Source: Sphingomonadales bacterium (GTDB lineage: Bacteria > Pseudomonadota > Alphaproteobacteria > Sphingomonadales > Sphingomonadaceae). From it: a stretch of 63,360 nucleotides of DNA. Under the pieces are notes generated by a model. The model did no database searches. It was not told the DNA's origin and saw only the letters and a program-made list of their open reading frames with translations. Within the stretch, counting starts at the first letter, position 1. Each line of letters starts with the position of its first letter. The position numbers were made by a program, and so were the translations under genes. The stretch covers positions 1-63,360 of the forward strand of contig JAAFIB010000008.1 of assembly GCA_013297725.1 (NCBI GenBank), given 5' to 3'. Shown one piece after another: positions 33,254 to 42,826 of the stretch.

Positions 33254-35434
33254 ATGGCGACCGTAATTTTGTCCGCAGTCGGCACGTATCTGGGCGGACC
33301 CATCGGCAGCGCTATTGGCGCAGCAATCGGCCAACAGATTGATCGCGCAATTATCGGCGGCGGCAAGGCGCGTGAAGGCCCGCGGATCAAAGAGTTGGAT
33401 ATCCAAACATCCAGCTATGGCACGCAAGTTCCCGCAATTTTTGGTGCAATGCGGGTCGCGGGGACTGTGATCTGGTCCACCGACTTGATCGAAACGCGCA
33501 AGAAAAGCGGCGGCGGCAAAGGCCGTCCATCCGCGATCAATTACAGCTATTCGGCCAGCTTTGCTGTCGCCTTGTCCAGTCGCCCGGTTGCTCGGATAGG
33601 GCGGATTTAGGCAGACGGAAATCTGCTACGCGGCGCAGCGGGTGATTTCAAAAGCGAAGTCACATTTCGGTTTCACAATGGCTATGGCGATCAGCAGCTG
33701 GATCCGATTTTATCGTCAGCTGAGGCTTCGGGCCAATGCCCCGCGCATCGCGGAATCGCTTATGCGATGTTTGAAGATTTCCAGCTTGCCGATTTTGGCA
33801 ATCGCATACCGTCGTTGACGTTTGAGCTTTTTGAACGCGAGACGCCTGTGCCGCTTATGGACATCGCCTCGGCAACATCGGCCGGCGCGATAACGGGGCA
33901 AAGCGCCGCGACTTTGACCGGATTTGCAGCGCAGGGCAGTGATTGCCGCGCTGCATTGGAGCCATTGGTTGCGGTTCTGCCTGTTTTGATCCGCCCGCTG
34001 GGTGATAAAATGACGGTGTCTGATTGGAATGCGGCAACACCAACCAACATTTTGACTGACCCAGCGATATCAGACGGCAAAAGCCGTATCAGCCGCCCAA
34101 GCCGATCGCGAGAAGCCAATAGCCGTGCGCCATCGTCACTCTCCATCCGGCATTACGAGGCAGAGCGTGATTTTCAAACAGGGGTGCAGACGAGCAGGAC
34201 GATGGGCAACGCCCGAACCAAGACGCAGATTGACTTGCCAGCTGTGCTTGAAGCCTCAGCTGCGCGTCATTTGGCGGAATTGCAAATATTGCAGCAATGG
34301 CGCGGGCTGAATGTCTTTACGGCATCGTTGCCAGTGAGTGCCACGGTTATTGAGGCAGGAAACCGCCTTTCGGAAACGAGCGGCGCACAGGCATTGCGGA
34401 TCGTCGAGGTGGAACATCAGCGCGGCACAACCCGCGTTATCGCACGCGAATGGGGCGAGGGCGCTAGTGTCAATCCGGCCGCTGACCCTGGCCGCAGCCT
34501 GCCGGCCACTGACCTGACTATAGGTGAAACACGGCTTTTACTCGCCGATTTACCTGCATTTGGAACTGACGATCCGGGCCGCGCGGTGCTGGTTGCCGCA
34601 GCAGCGGGAACAGGTGCGGGATGGCGGCGGGCGGCGCTGTCTTTGATGGATGGGGATCGCGACGTTGCACTTGGCGGAACAAAAGGCGTTGCTACTATGG
34701 GACATCTGCAGGCGGAATTGCCACCGCATACCGCCATGTTGGAAGATCGAATGAACCAACCGGTTATCCGCCTGCTCAATGCTGGAATGACCTTACCAAC
34801 AGGGTCAGGCGACCCGAAAAGCTTTGATGCGCCGCTGTTATGGCTTGGCAGTGAAATCATCCGCTATGGCAATGCAGAGCAGATTGGCGCGCAGGATTAT
34901 AGGTTGAGCGGATTGCTGCGGGGTTGTTTTGGCACACAGAGCAACGGCGTTCATGCCGCGCAATCCGATGTGTTCCTGATCGAACCGGACAGCCTGTTGC
35001 AGCTCGATTCGATGCCAACACCGGTTGATTCATCGTTCTTGGTTGAAGCGCAAGGAATTGCTGATGCCATTCCGGTCCAACGGCACATTACAGTGACAGG
35101 AAACGCCATTCGGCCGCCAAGGCCCGTTCATGGAATGGCAGAGCGTTTTGAAAACGGTGGCATCTTGCTCCAATGGAAAAGGCGCGACCGATTGCCGCAT
35201 ATCTGGGCAGACGGTGCAGATGTTCCCGATAGCGAGGGTACCACTGAATACGCAGTGGAGCTTTATGTCGGCGGGGCGCGGATTGCGACATGGCGTTGCA
35301 CCGCTTCATCCCTGCTTTTGACGGCTGCTGAAACCGCGTCGTTATCCATCGGATCAGGTGCAGTTCTTCAGTTTAACATTATCCAGCTGGGCCGATTTGC
35401 ACGATCGTTGCCGCTGGTTCTGACGCTCATCTGA
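33254..35434 (+). pseudogene. GTA g15 megatron (tail tip / host specificity) with in-frame amber stop
   Basis: The frame opens at ATG 33254 (MATVILSAVGTYLGGPIGSA) and continues to the stop at 35432-35434, 726 codons, except for TAG at 33608-33610 (codon 119). Around it the frame reads VARIGRI-stop-ADGNLLRGAAGDF; related g15 proteins have tryptophan here (RIWADG), so TGG to TAG explains it. Downstream the coding pattern is intact (AHRGIAYAMFEDFQLADFGN, LSGLLRGCFGTQSNG). The usual protein is about 1300 residues in RcGTA; this one lacks the internal TIM-barrel domain. Confidence 0.88.
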
Positions 35435-35480
35435 CTACAATAACATAATATAATCAATAAGATAACCAAAGGAAACTGTC

Positions 35481-35933
35481 ATGCCAGAAGATTCAACAAG
35501 GCGGCATTCTTTGCCTAATCTGTATGTCGGCCAATCGCAAAAAGAGCTGACACATAACGAGGCGCTGGCGCGCATCGACGCGTTGTTGCACCCGGTGGTT
35601 GAGGCCAAAGCGACAACGCCGATCACAGGTTTGACCGATACAAGCGACGGCCTGTGTTGGCTGATTACAGGTGCGGCGACCGGGCTATGGACAGGGCGAT
35701 CCGGGCAGATCGCGCGTTGGTCAGGGGGCAGCTGGCGTTATATCGCGCCGGTTGCGGGTATGACGTTGTGGCTAAATACATCTGGAAAAAGACTTTTTTA
35801 CATTGCCGGCGAATGGGCTGAGCCGTCAGCAATTGGCAACCCGACTAATGGCGCAGCGATAGATATCGAAGCGCGCACTGCTATTAATGCGATTCTCGAT
35901 CATCTGCGGCTGATTTCCAGCATTCCATCATAA
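35481..35933 (+). CDS. DUF2793 family protein at the end of the GTA cluster
   Basis: A 150-residue protein: LPNLYVGQSQKELTHNEALA and RIDALLHPVVEAKA are the DUF2793 signature, followed by LCWLITGAATGLWTGRSGQI and GSWRYIAPVAGMTLWL. DUF2793 proteins are often found next to GTA tail genes and are thought to be fibre-related. ATG 35481 follows AAGGAAAC. The last cluster gene. Confidence 0.85.
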   Translation: MPEDSTRRHSLPNLYVGQSQKELTHNEALARIDALLHPVVEAKATTPITGLTDTSDGLCWLITGAATGLWTGRSGQIARWSGGSWRYIAPVAGMTLWLNTSGKRLFYIAGEWAEPSAIGNPTNGAAIDIEARTAINAILDHLRLISSIPS

Positions 35934-36135
35934 TGGCTGTCGCGACAGCATCACGACGGTGATTGGCAACGCAAACACCTCTAAAACAGACCAATTTGAG
36001 GTTTAAAACTTACAGATTCTTTCAAAAGGCGACATTTCGGCAACAGTTTAGGTGCAATGTGCGCTTGCAACACTTCGGCAGAATCGGTAACAACAAGCTC
36101 CGGTTTTATCCTTAAGAAAGAAAAGGGGAACGTAG

Positions 36136-37260
36136 ATGCGTAAGTTAGCTTTAGGCCTAGCACTCGCTTCGACTGCTCTGGCTTCACCTTCTATGGCCCG
36201 CGATGGTTCATGGTATGTTGGTGTTGACGGCGGTGCGATGCTTGTAGAGGACCTTGATATCGATATTGGCACCATAAATGGTGCGGGTACAATTAATACC
36301 GATACAGGTTATGATTTTGGCGCCGTTGTTGGGTATGACTTCGGTGGGTTCCGCTTGGAAGCTGAAACTAGCTATCGTGAAACAGACCTTAAGAGCGTCG
36401 CCACTTCGCTTGGAGGAATTCCTAATGGTGCTGGATCATCGGTAACGAACGGCTTGAAACTAACTGGTGGTGATGCCAACGCACTCAGCTTCATGGTCAA
36501 CGGCATGCTTGATTTCGGCGAAGATGATGGCCTTCAGGGCTTCGTCGGCGGCGGTGTAGGTGTTGCTCGGGTCGATGTGCAGCAAATTTTTGCTGCTCCA
36601 TCATGGCTTGATGATTCGGACACTGGTCTTGCATGGCAAGCGCTTGCAGGCATCCGCGCTCCACTCAGCGATAGCTGGGATGTTGGCTTGAAGTATCGCT
36701 TCTTTAACGCGCCAAAGGTCAATCTGGTTGATCGTCTTGGCCGTGATGTTGAAACACGCTTCCGTTCGCACAGCTTGATGGGTAGCTTGGTATACAACTT
36801 TGGCGGTGCAGAGCCTGTTCAAGTCGTAGAGCCTCCAGTGGCGCCACCACCACCTGTGATTGCACCTCCACCACCACGTCCTGTGCCACCACCGCCACCG
36901 CGCGTAACGTGCAACACTGGTCCGTACATTGTCTTCTTTGATTGGGACAAATCGAATCTGCTGCCAGCAGCAACTTCGGTGCTTGATAACGCTGTATCGC
37001 AATATGCAAACTGCGGTAACGCGCGCGTAATGCTTGCCGGTCACGCCGATAAATCGGGTTCGAACACCTACAACGTAGGCCTGTCGCAACGTCGCAACAC
37101 GGCTGTTCGTGGATATCTTGAAAGCAAGGGTATTAACGGCAGCGCGATTTCGACCGAAGCGTTCGGTGAAACGGCTCCTCTGGTTCAGACCGCCGATGGC
37201 GTTCGTGAGCCTCAGAACCGCCGCGTTGAAGTATCTTATGGCCCAGGTTCGGGTAACTAA
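36136..37260 (+). CDS. OmpA-family outer membrane protein
   Basis: A 374-residue outer membrane protein. The signal peptide (MRKLALGLALASTALASPSM) is followed by an eight-stranded beta-barrel domain (GSWYVGVDGGAMLV to GSLVYNFGG), a proline-rich linker (PPVAPPPPVIAPPPPRPVPP) and a C-terminal OmpA domain binding peptidoglycan (YIVFFDWDKSNLLPAA, LAGHADKSGSNTYNVGLSQR, QNRRVEVSYGPG). A structural porin-like anchor. AAAAGGGGAACG lies before ATG 36136, and an intrinsic terminator follows. Confidence 0.94.
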   Translation: MRKLALGLALASTALASPSMARDGSWYVGVDGGAMLVEDLDIDIGTINGAGTINTDTGYDFGAVVGYDFGGFRLEAETSYRETDLKSVATSLGGIPNGAGSSVTNGLKLTGGDANALSFMVNGMLDFGEDDGLQGFVGGGVGVARVDVQQIFAAPSWLDDSDTGLAWQALAGIRAPLSDSWDVGLKYRFFNAPKVNLVDRLGRDVETRFRSHSLMGSLVYNFGGAEPVQVVEPPVAPPPPVIAPPPPRPVPPPPPRVTCNTGPYIVFFDWDKSNLLPAATSVLDNAVSQYANCGNARVMLAGHADKSGSNTYNVGLSQRRNTAVRGYLESKGINGSAISTEAFGETAPLVQTADGVREPQNRRVEVSYGPGSGN

Positions 37261-37277
37261 GATTCTCTGATTTTTTG

Positions 37278-37310
37278 AAAAAGGCCGGTCTTAGGATCGG
37301 CCTTTTTTTT
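37278..37310 (+). terminator. Intrinsic terminator after the OmpA gene
   Basis: AAGGCCG (37281-37287) pairs with CGGCCTT (37298-37304), followed by eight T. It starts about 20 bp after the stop codon. Confidence 0.9.
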
Positions 37311-37373
37311 GCCTGTTGCTTGGTCAGTGCAGTGGTCAGTAAATTTGGGCCAGCAAACGGCGAGCTGGTTTAA

Positions 37374-40133
37374 TCAGGCCGCGTTGGCGATGATGCCGTC
37401 GCTATTCCCCTTTGCTGCAACTAGCAGCCGTGCTTCCAACGCTTTGATGCGTGGTTTAGCTTCGATCTTCCCGCCTAACAGGTCGGTTACATAAAATGTA
37501 TCGACCGCTCGCTCACCATAAGTCGCTATGTGTGCGCTGTGCAAAGTCACCTTTGATTCAAACAGCGCCTGCGCCAGATTGTTGAGCAATGCAGGGCGGT
37601 CCGCCGCATTCACCTCGACGACGGTAAAGCGGTTAGACGCGACGTTATCGACAAAGACTGACGGCGCGATAGAAAATGCCTCGGCTCGTCTGCGCGGAGC
37701 GGCCTTGGCATCCAGGCGAGACACCAGCGTGCTACGATTTACGAGTGCCTCTTTGATCGCTTGCTTCAACCGTTCAATCTGTCCAGCCTCTTGAAACGGA
37801 CGACCAAAGGGATCCTGAACCAGAAAGTTATCGAGCGCCATTCCGTCTGTGCTTGTATGCACCCGCGCATCGATGATATTCCCTCCCGCAACATGGATGG
37901 CGCCCGCAATACGATAGAACAGACCCGGATGATCTGCCGCTAAGACAGTGATCAAAGTCGCCCCGCGATCGGGATAAAAACATGCATCGATAGCAAGGCC
38001 CGAACCATCATATGCCAGCAACAACCGTGCATTCCGCTCAATAATGTCGCTTGGTTCGGCAATCCAATAGGGCCCGGAAAGTCGCTTGGCGAGTTTTGCA
38101 AAGCCGCTTTCGGATAATCCCAATTGCTGGGCCAGCATCTCTCTCTTTGCGCTAATGCGCTCGTCACGCCCGCGTTGTTTGTGGCCAAGGCGCAGAACTT
38201 CTTCGGTCCCTTCAAACAGGTCGGACAGCAACTGACGCTTCCAACTATTCCATACGCCCGGGCCAACCGCGCGGATATCTACGACGGTCAGGATCAGTAG
38301 CAAGCGCAACCGCTCTGCCGATGTCACGACCTGGGAAAAGTCCAGAATGGTCTTAAAATCCGAAAGATCGCGTTTAAATGCCGTCGCCGACATCAACAGA
38401 TGCTTGCTGACCAGCCATGCCACGGTTTCGGTTTCTGCCTCGCTCAGCCCAAGCCGCGGGCAAAGGTTACGGGCAACTTCGGCACCCAGAACACTGTGGT
38501 CGCCACCGCGCCCTTTGGCGATATCGTGCAATAGAACAGCGGCATATAATACGCGGCGGCTGACAATCTGGCGTACGATCGCGGTCGACAATGGATGATC
38601 GGCTTTGTGATCACCGCGCTCAATTTCGGCAAGCAATCCAATCGCACGGATACTGTGTTCGTCTACTGTATAATGGTGATACATATCGAACTGCATCTGC
38701 GCAACGACACGGCCAAAATCTGGCACAAACCGGCCAAATACCGTTGCCTCATTCATCCAGCGAAGCACCGTTTCCGGATCTCTGGGCGAGGTTAAGACAT
38801 CGAGGAACAGCGCATTGATTTCCGGGTCATTGCGGACTTTGTGGTCAATCAGCCGCGCATCGCGGCGGGCAGTACGCATGGCCAGGGGGTGTATCTCCAA
38901 GCCAAAGCGATCCGCCAGATGAAATATCTCGATCATCCTACCGGGGCGCTCGGCAAAAAAAGCATCATCCGGCAATGCTAGCCGTCCGCGATCTAGGGTA
39001 AACCCGTTCAGCTTGCGCGGGCGCCGGGACAGGCTTGGCAAAAACCGCCGCCCCTTTTTACCCATTCTTTCATCCAGATGCGCAAGGAACAAACCCGTTA
39101 AATCCCCAACGGTTTTTGCGTTGAGGAAATAATATTGCATGAAGCGTTCTACTGCCGAACGGCCGGGCCTGTCGGCAAAACGCATCCGTTCCGCAACATC
39201 ACGCTGCAAGTCAAAGGTCAGCCGTTCTTCGCCGCGACCGGCAAGGTCGTGCATATGACACCGCACCGACCATAGGAAATTTTCGGCACGTTCAAATTTC
39301 TGGTATTCCTCCGCAGTCAGCAACCCGACGTCAACCAAGGCGGCGGGCGTGTGCACACGGTGCACATATTTGCCAATCCAATATAATGTATGCAGATCGC
39401 GCAATCCGCCTTTGCCGTCTTTGATGTTGGGCTCGACAACGTAACGGCTATCCCCCATTTTTCGGTGGCGCTCATCGCGCTCTGTCATTTTTAGCGCGAC
39501 AAATTGGGGAGCGGTTTTCCCCACCACTTCGTTCCAGAACCGGTTGGCCGCTTCCTCATAGACATCGCGGTCGCCCCAGACAAAGCGGCTTTCCAGCAAC
39601 GCTGTTCTTATGGTCAGATCTTCAGATGCCATTTTGACGGTTTCGTCCAGCGAACGGCTCGATTGGCCCACTTTCAGGCCGAGATCCCACAACAGATAGA
39701 GTGCCGCCTCGACTACCTGTTCGGTCCATGCTGTGCGCTTATACGGCGTGACAAAGGCGATATCGACATCGCTGAACGGTGCCATTTCCCCGCGCCCATA
39801 GCCGCCAACGGCAAGGATTGCGATCTTCTCTGACGCTGTCGGGTTGCTGATCGGGAACAGGTGTTGGACGACATAATCGTAAATCAGCCTGACAAGCTGA
39901 TCGACCAGAAACGCTTGTTCTTGCGCCGCCCTATACCCTTTTGACGGATGGATCCGCAGCCGATTGGCGATTTCCGCACGGCCAAGCGTAAGCGCCTGCT
40001 GCAATTCCGCAACAATTGCCACGCGGGCCTTTGGCAAGCCGTCACGCTCTACAATATCGTCCAGCCGCTCGGCCAAGGCCTTGCGATCAATGATGGCACG
40101 TTGCTGTGCTGGGCGGAGTGCTTCGCGCTGCAT
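37374..40133 (-). CDS. glnD: [Protein-PII] uridylyltransferase / uridylyl-removing enzyme
   Basis: GlnD, 919 residues, senses glutamine and controls PII by adding or removing UMP. Order of domains: nucleotidyltransferase with GGYGRGEMAPFSDVDIAFV (about 105-125), a GlnE-like helical part, an HD phosphohydrolase (AVLLHDIAKGRGGDHSVLG), and two C-terminal ACT domains (LITVLAADHPGLFYRIAGAI; RFTVVEVNAADRPALLNNLA). Full length and intact. Monocistronic on the minus strand, preceded by the acyl-CoA ligase gene. Confidence 0.96.
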   Translation of the reverse strand: MQREALRPAQQRAIIDRKALAERLDDIVERDGLPKARVAIVAELQQALTLGRAEIANRLRIHPSKGYRAAQEQAFLVDQLVRLIYDYVVQHLFPISNPTASEKIAILAVGGYGRGEMAPFSDVDIAFVTPYKRTAWTEQVVEAALYLLWDLGLKVGQSSRSLDETVKMASEDLTIRTALLESRFVWGDRDVYEEAANRFWNEVVGKTAPQFVALKMTERDERHRKMGDSRYVVEPNIKDGKGGLRDLHTLYWIGKYVHRVHTPAALVDVGLLTAEEYQKFERAENFLWSVRCHMHDLAGRGEERLTFDLQRDVAERMRFADRPGRSAVERFMQYYFLNAKTVGDLTGLFLAHLDERMGKKGRRFLPSLSRRPRKLNGFTLDRGRLALPDDAFFAERPGRMIEIFHLADRFGLEIHPLAMRTARRDARLIDHKVRNDPEINALFLDVLTSPRDPETVLRWMNEATVFGRFVPDFGRVVAQMQFDMYHHYTVDEHSIRAIGLLAEIERGDHKADHPLSTAIVRQIVSRRVLYAAVLLHDIAKGRGGDHSVLGAEVARNLCPRLGLSEAETETVAWLVSKHLLMSATAFKRDLSDFKTILDFSQVVTSAERLRLLLILTVVDIRAVGPGVWNSWKRQLLSDLFEGTEEVLRLGHKQRGRDERISAKREMLAQQLGLSESGFAKLAKRLSGPYWIAEPSDIIERNARLLLAYDGSGLAIDACFYPDRGATLITVLAADHPGLFYRIAGAIHVAGGNIIDARVHTSTDGMALDNFLVQDPFGRPFQEAGQIERLKQAIKEALVNRSTLVSRLDAKAAPRRRAEAFSIAPSVFVDNVASNRFTVVEVNAADRPALLNNLAQALFESKVTLHSAHIATYGERAVDTFYVTDLLGGKIEAKPRIKALEARLLVAAKGNSDGIIANAA

Positions 40134-40171
40134 GCATATCCCTTAGGAAGCATCACAGCGTTTGCAAAGCG

Positions 40172-41872
40172 TCAGCTTGCTTTGGCGATCTCATTATATT
40201 CACGGCGTAGCGTCACCCGATCAATTTTTTGGGTGCCAAGACGAGGCAATGGTTCATGCACTTGCCAGAAATACACTGGGATTTTGAACGGCGCTAGTTT
40301 GCTGGCAAGATAGTCACGGAGCTTGTCTGGCCCCATATCAGAACCTTCCTTTGCCAAATATACCATGCCCGGTACTTCGCCGTAACGCTCGTCTTCAATG
40401 CCGAAAACTGACAACTCGATGATATCGTCATGTTCGTAGGCAGCCGCTTCAACCTCAGGGCAGCTGATATTTTCACCACCGCGGATGATGATATCCTTTT
40501 TGCGGTCGACGATGAATAGATAGCCGTCTTCGTCCAGATAGCCGATATCGCCTGTGCGGAAAAAACCATCGCTGGTAAACGCATCGCGGGTTGCGTCTGG
40601 ATTGTTCCAATAGCCAGTGAAATTGGCGATGGTGCGAATGCAGACTTCGCCGCGTTCGCCTTGTGGCATTTGATTGCCATCATCATCCAAGATGCCAACT
40701 TCGACCAATGGCTTAGTCGCGGGACCAGTGCTGTCGGGCTTGGCAAGATAGTTTTCGGTGAAATTGCCGCAACCAACACCGTTTGTCTCGGTTAAGCCAT
40801 ATCCCAACAGCGGGTAGCTCCAGTCCATTTCCTTTTTGATCTTGCGCACATGCTCGACGGGGCGAGGGGCTCCACCGGCAGCAAAGGCAGTACAGCTGGT
40901 CAGATCGTAATTATGTTTGTTTGGATGTGTCGCAATCTCGATGCTCATTAACGGCACGCCGACGAAATAGCTGACTTTTTCTTTTTCGATCAGGCGCATA
41001 GCCTCCTCTGCATCCCATTTCGGCATCATCACAAGCTTACGGCCAATGGCAAAGCTTTGCAGAACAAGTGGCACTGATGCTGTAACATGAAACAATGGCA
41101 CGTTGACGAGCGCCGATGGCTGCGCGGGCATTGCTGTTCCTACAGCGGTCAATATTTCAAAGAACACCATCGTCTGGCCAGCATAGCTCATCGCGCCTTG
41201 CACAACGGCGCGGTGATCGGAATAGGCACCTTTTGATTGGCCGGTCGAACCCGAAGTATACAAAATCGTCGCATTGTCGGTCGGCTGGATCGCGGGAAGC
41301 GGCGTTTCTGCGCTACCCCCTTTAGCAAGCAAGACGCTTAGGCCATCAAGCGGGGCAGTATCATGATCGAACAACAGGACTTCGCATCCGGCAATATCCT
41401 GACCGTCTAGACGCGCGGCGCGCTGTTGATCGGCGAGCAAGAAGCGGCAGTCGACCATGCGGATACCTTCCGCCAGCTCGCCGCCCTGCCACCAACCATT
41501 CAGCAAAGTTGCAACACCGCCCGCCATTACGATCGCCATCGACGCGATGATCCAGTTTGCAGAATTACGGGCAGCGATGCCGACACGGTCGCCGACTTGC
41601 AGGCCATAACCATCGACTAATCCGCCTGCCAGCGCACGCGCCGCTGCATGGCATTCGGCAAAGGTTAATCGCTGCTCCCCATCAACAAGAAACTCTTTGT
41701 TTGCGTGCATTGCACAAAAACCATCAAGGTAATCGCGAAGATTGGCTGGTGCCTTGGTCATGTACGGCATTTGATGGCCATATTTTTCAATATATCCAAT
41801 CGACAGCGGCCCATCAGACGTTGTCAGCTTGGCCACAGTCGCCTCAATTGCCCGATCCAGATCGGTTGGCAT
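40172..41872 (-). CDS. AMP-dependent acyl-CoA synthetase/ligase
   Basis: A 566-residue adenylate-forming enzyme that activates a carboxylic acid to its CoA thioester via acyl-AMP. Motifs: ATILYTSGSTGQSKGAYSDH (P-loop), YPLLGYGLTETNGVGCGN, GFFRTGDIGYLDEDGYLFIV and DRKKDIIIRGGENISCPEVE, and a C-terminal lysine in RLGTQKIDRVTLR. The chain length of the substrate cannot be told. ATG 41872 has a strong AAGGAGAGA site. Divergent from lgt across 69 bp. Confidence 0.93.
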   Translation of the reverse strand: MPTDLDRAIEATVAKLTTSDGPLSIGYIEKYGHQMPYMTKAPANLRDYLDGFCAMHANKEFLVDGEQRLTFAECHAAARALAGGLVDGYGLQVGDRVGIAARNSANWIIASMAIVMAGGVATLLNGWWQGGELAEGIRMVDCRFLLADQQRAARLDGQDIAGCEVLLFDHDTAPLDGLSVLLAKGGSAETPLPAIQPTDNATILYTSGSTGQSKGAYSDHRAVVQGAMSYAGQTMVFFEILTAVGTAMPAQPSALVNVPLFHVTASVPLVLQSFAIGRKLVMMPKWDAEEAMRLIEKEKVSYFVGVPLMSIEIATHPNKHNYDLTSCTAFAAGGAPRPVEHVRKIKKEMDWSYPLLGYGLTETNGVGCGNFTENYLAKPDSTGPATKPLVEVGILDDDGNQMPQGERGEVCIRTIANFTGYWNNPDATRDAFTSDGFFRTGDIGYLDEDGYLFIVDRKKDIIIRGGENISCPEVEAAAYEHDDIIELSVFGIEDERYGEVPGMVYLAKEGSDMGPDKLRDYLASKLAPFKIPVYFWQVHEPLPRLGTQKIDRVTLRREYNEIAKAS

Positions 41873-41941
41873 CGCGAATCTCTCCTTTTTGTTTTTTCTC
41901 TTGTGTCTTAGACGCTATAGGGACGCAATAGTCGGAGGGAA

Positions 41942-42826
41942 ATGAGTTTGAGTTTGGAAATTCTAGCAGCTGCACCTGATTTTGTGCGCATGTCTGAGCT
42001 TGGGGTCAGCCCGGTTCTGTTTGAAATCGGCTTTTTCAAACTGCGCTGGTATTCGCTTGGCTATTTGTTCGGGATTATGCTCGGCTATTGGCTGCTTATT
42101 AAGCTGATCGCAAAGCCCGGCGCGCCGATGTCGCGGGTGCATGCTGATGATATGATTTTATACGCGACGCTTGGGATCATCCTTGGCGGCCGTATCGGTT
42201 ATATCCTGTTTTATCAGCCTTCTATTCTCGCCAATCCGGTGGATATCTTCAAGCTTTGGGAAGGCGGAATGTCGCTGCATGGCGGCACTTTGGGCACGAT
42301 ATTCGCAATCTGGTTGCATAGCCGGCGGTTCAAACTCTCGTTCCTGCGTGTTTGCGATTATGTCGCCTGCTGCATCCCCTTTGGCTTGTTCCTTGTGCGC
42401 TGCGCCAACTTTATCAATGCAGAACTTTGGGGTCATGAGACCGATGTTGCCTGGGGCGTTATCTTTGACACCAGTCTTGCTCCGGCAGGGCCAGAGCCGC
42501 GCCACCCAAGCCAGCATTATGAAGCTGCAACCGAAGGTTTGCTAATGGCAGCGATCCTGTGGCCTTTATTCTTCAAAACCCATGCGCGGTACAAACCCGG
42601 CTTTCTGTTCGGTATGGCGGGATTGATCTATGGAATATCCCGTTTCCTGATTGAATTTGTCCGCGAACCCGACGCGCATCTTGTATATGTTGTGGAGCAA
42701 ACTGGCCTCAGCATGGGGCAGTGGTTGACGGTACCGATGATTGTTATCGGACTGTATTTGGTGCTGACTGCATCAGGCCGGCGTCAGCGTGTCGAGCCCT
42801 TTGTTGGAACCAATAGTGTCGCATGA
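41942..42826 (+). CDS. lgt: Prolipoprotein diacylglyceryl transferase
   Basis: Lgt, 294 residues, an inner-membrane enzyme that transfers diacylglycerol to the lipobox cysteine of prolipoproteins. Signature segments are LRWYSLGYLFGIMLGYWLL, GGRIGYILFY, WEGGMSLHGGTLG and LVRCANFINAELWGHETDV (Lgt signature with conserved Asn-Phe-Ile-Asn-x-Glu). About seven membrane spans. It overlaps the methyltransferase gene downstream. Confidence 0.94.
   Translation: MSLSLEILAAAPDFVRMSELGVSPVLFEIGFFKLRWYSLGYLFGIMLGYWLLIKLIAKPGAPMSRVHADDMILYATLGIILGGRIGYILFYQPSILANPVDIFKLWEGGMSLHGGTLGTIFAIWLHSRRFKLSFLRVCDYVACCIPFGLFLVRCANFINAELWGHETDVAWGVIFDTSLAPAGPEPRHPSQHYEAATEGLLMAAILWPLFFKTHARYKPGFLFGMAGLIYGISRFLIEFVREPDAHLVYVVEQTGLSMGQWLTVPMIVIGLYLVLTASGRRQRVEPFVGTNSVA

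Larger units (their letters stand above)
18829..35933 (+). mobile_element. GTA-like head and tail gene cluster (RcGTA type), partly decayed
   Basis: About 17 kb with RcGTA gene order from g1 to g15 plus DUF2793. All structural genes are on one strand, many with ATGA or TGATG overlaps. No integrase, recombinase, repressor, replication or lysis gene and no flanking tRNA were found, which fits a vertically kept gene transfer agent better than a prophage. Inverted repeats interrupt it at several gaps, and g15 contains an in-frame stop. Confidence 0.8.

Noticed and set aside
33608-33610. TAG read as an amino acid by a recoded phage-type code
   Set aside because: Other genes of the same cluster (terminase, g11) end with TAG as their only sensible stop, and this is a single internal event.
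18829-35933. Complete active prophage
   Set aside because: No integrase, repressor, replication or lysis genes and no att-like ends or tRNA were seen; gene order is that of a GTA, and g15 is broken.
35936-35949. 14-bp perfect palindrome (GCTGTCGCGACAGC) as a LexA or phage operator
   Set aside because: It does not match the alphaproteobacterial LexA site and has no second copy; probably chance or a minor terminator stem.
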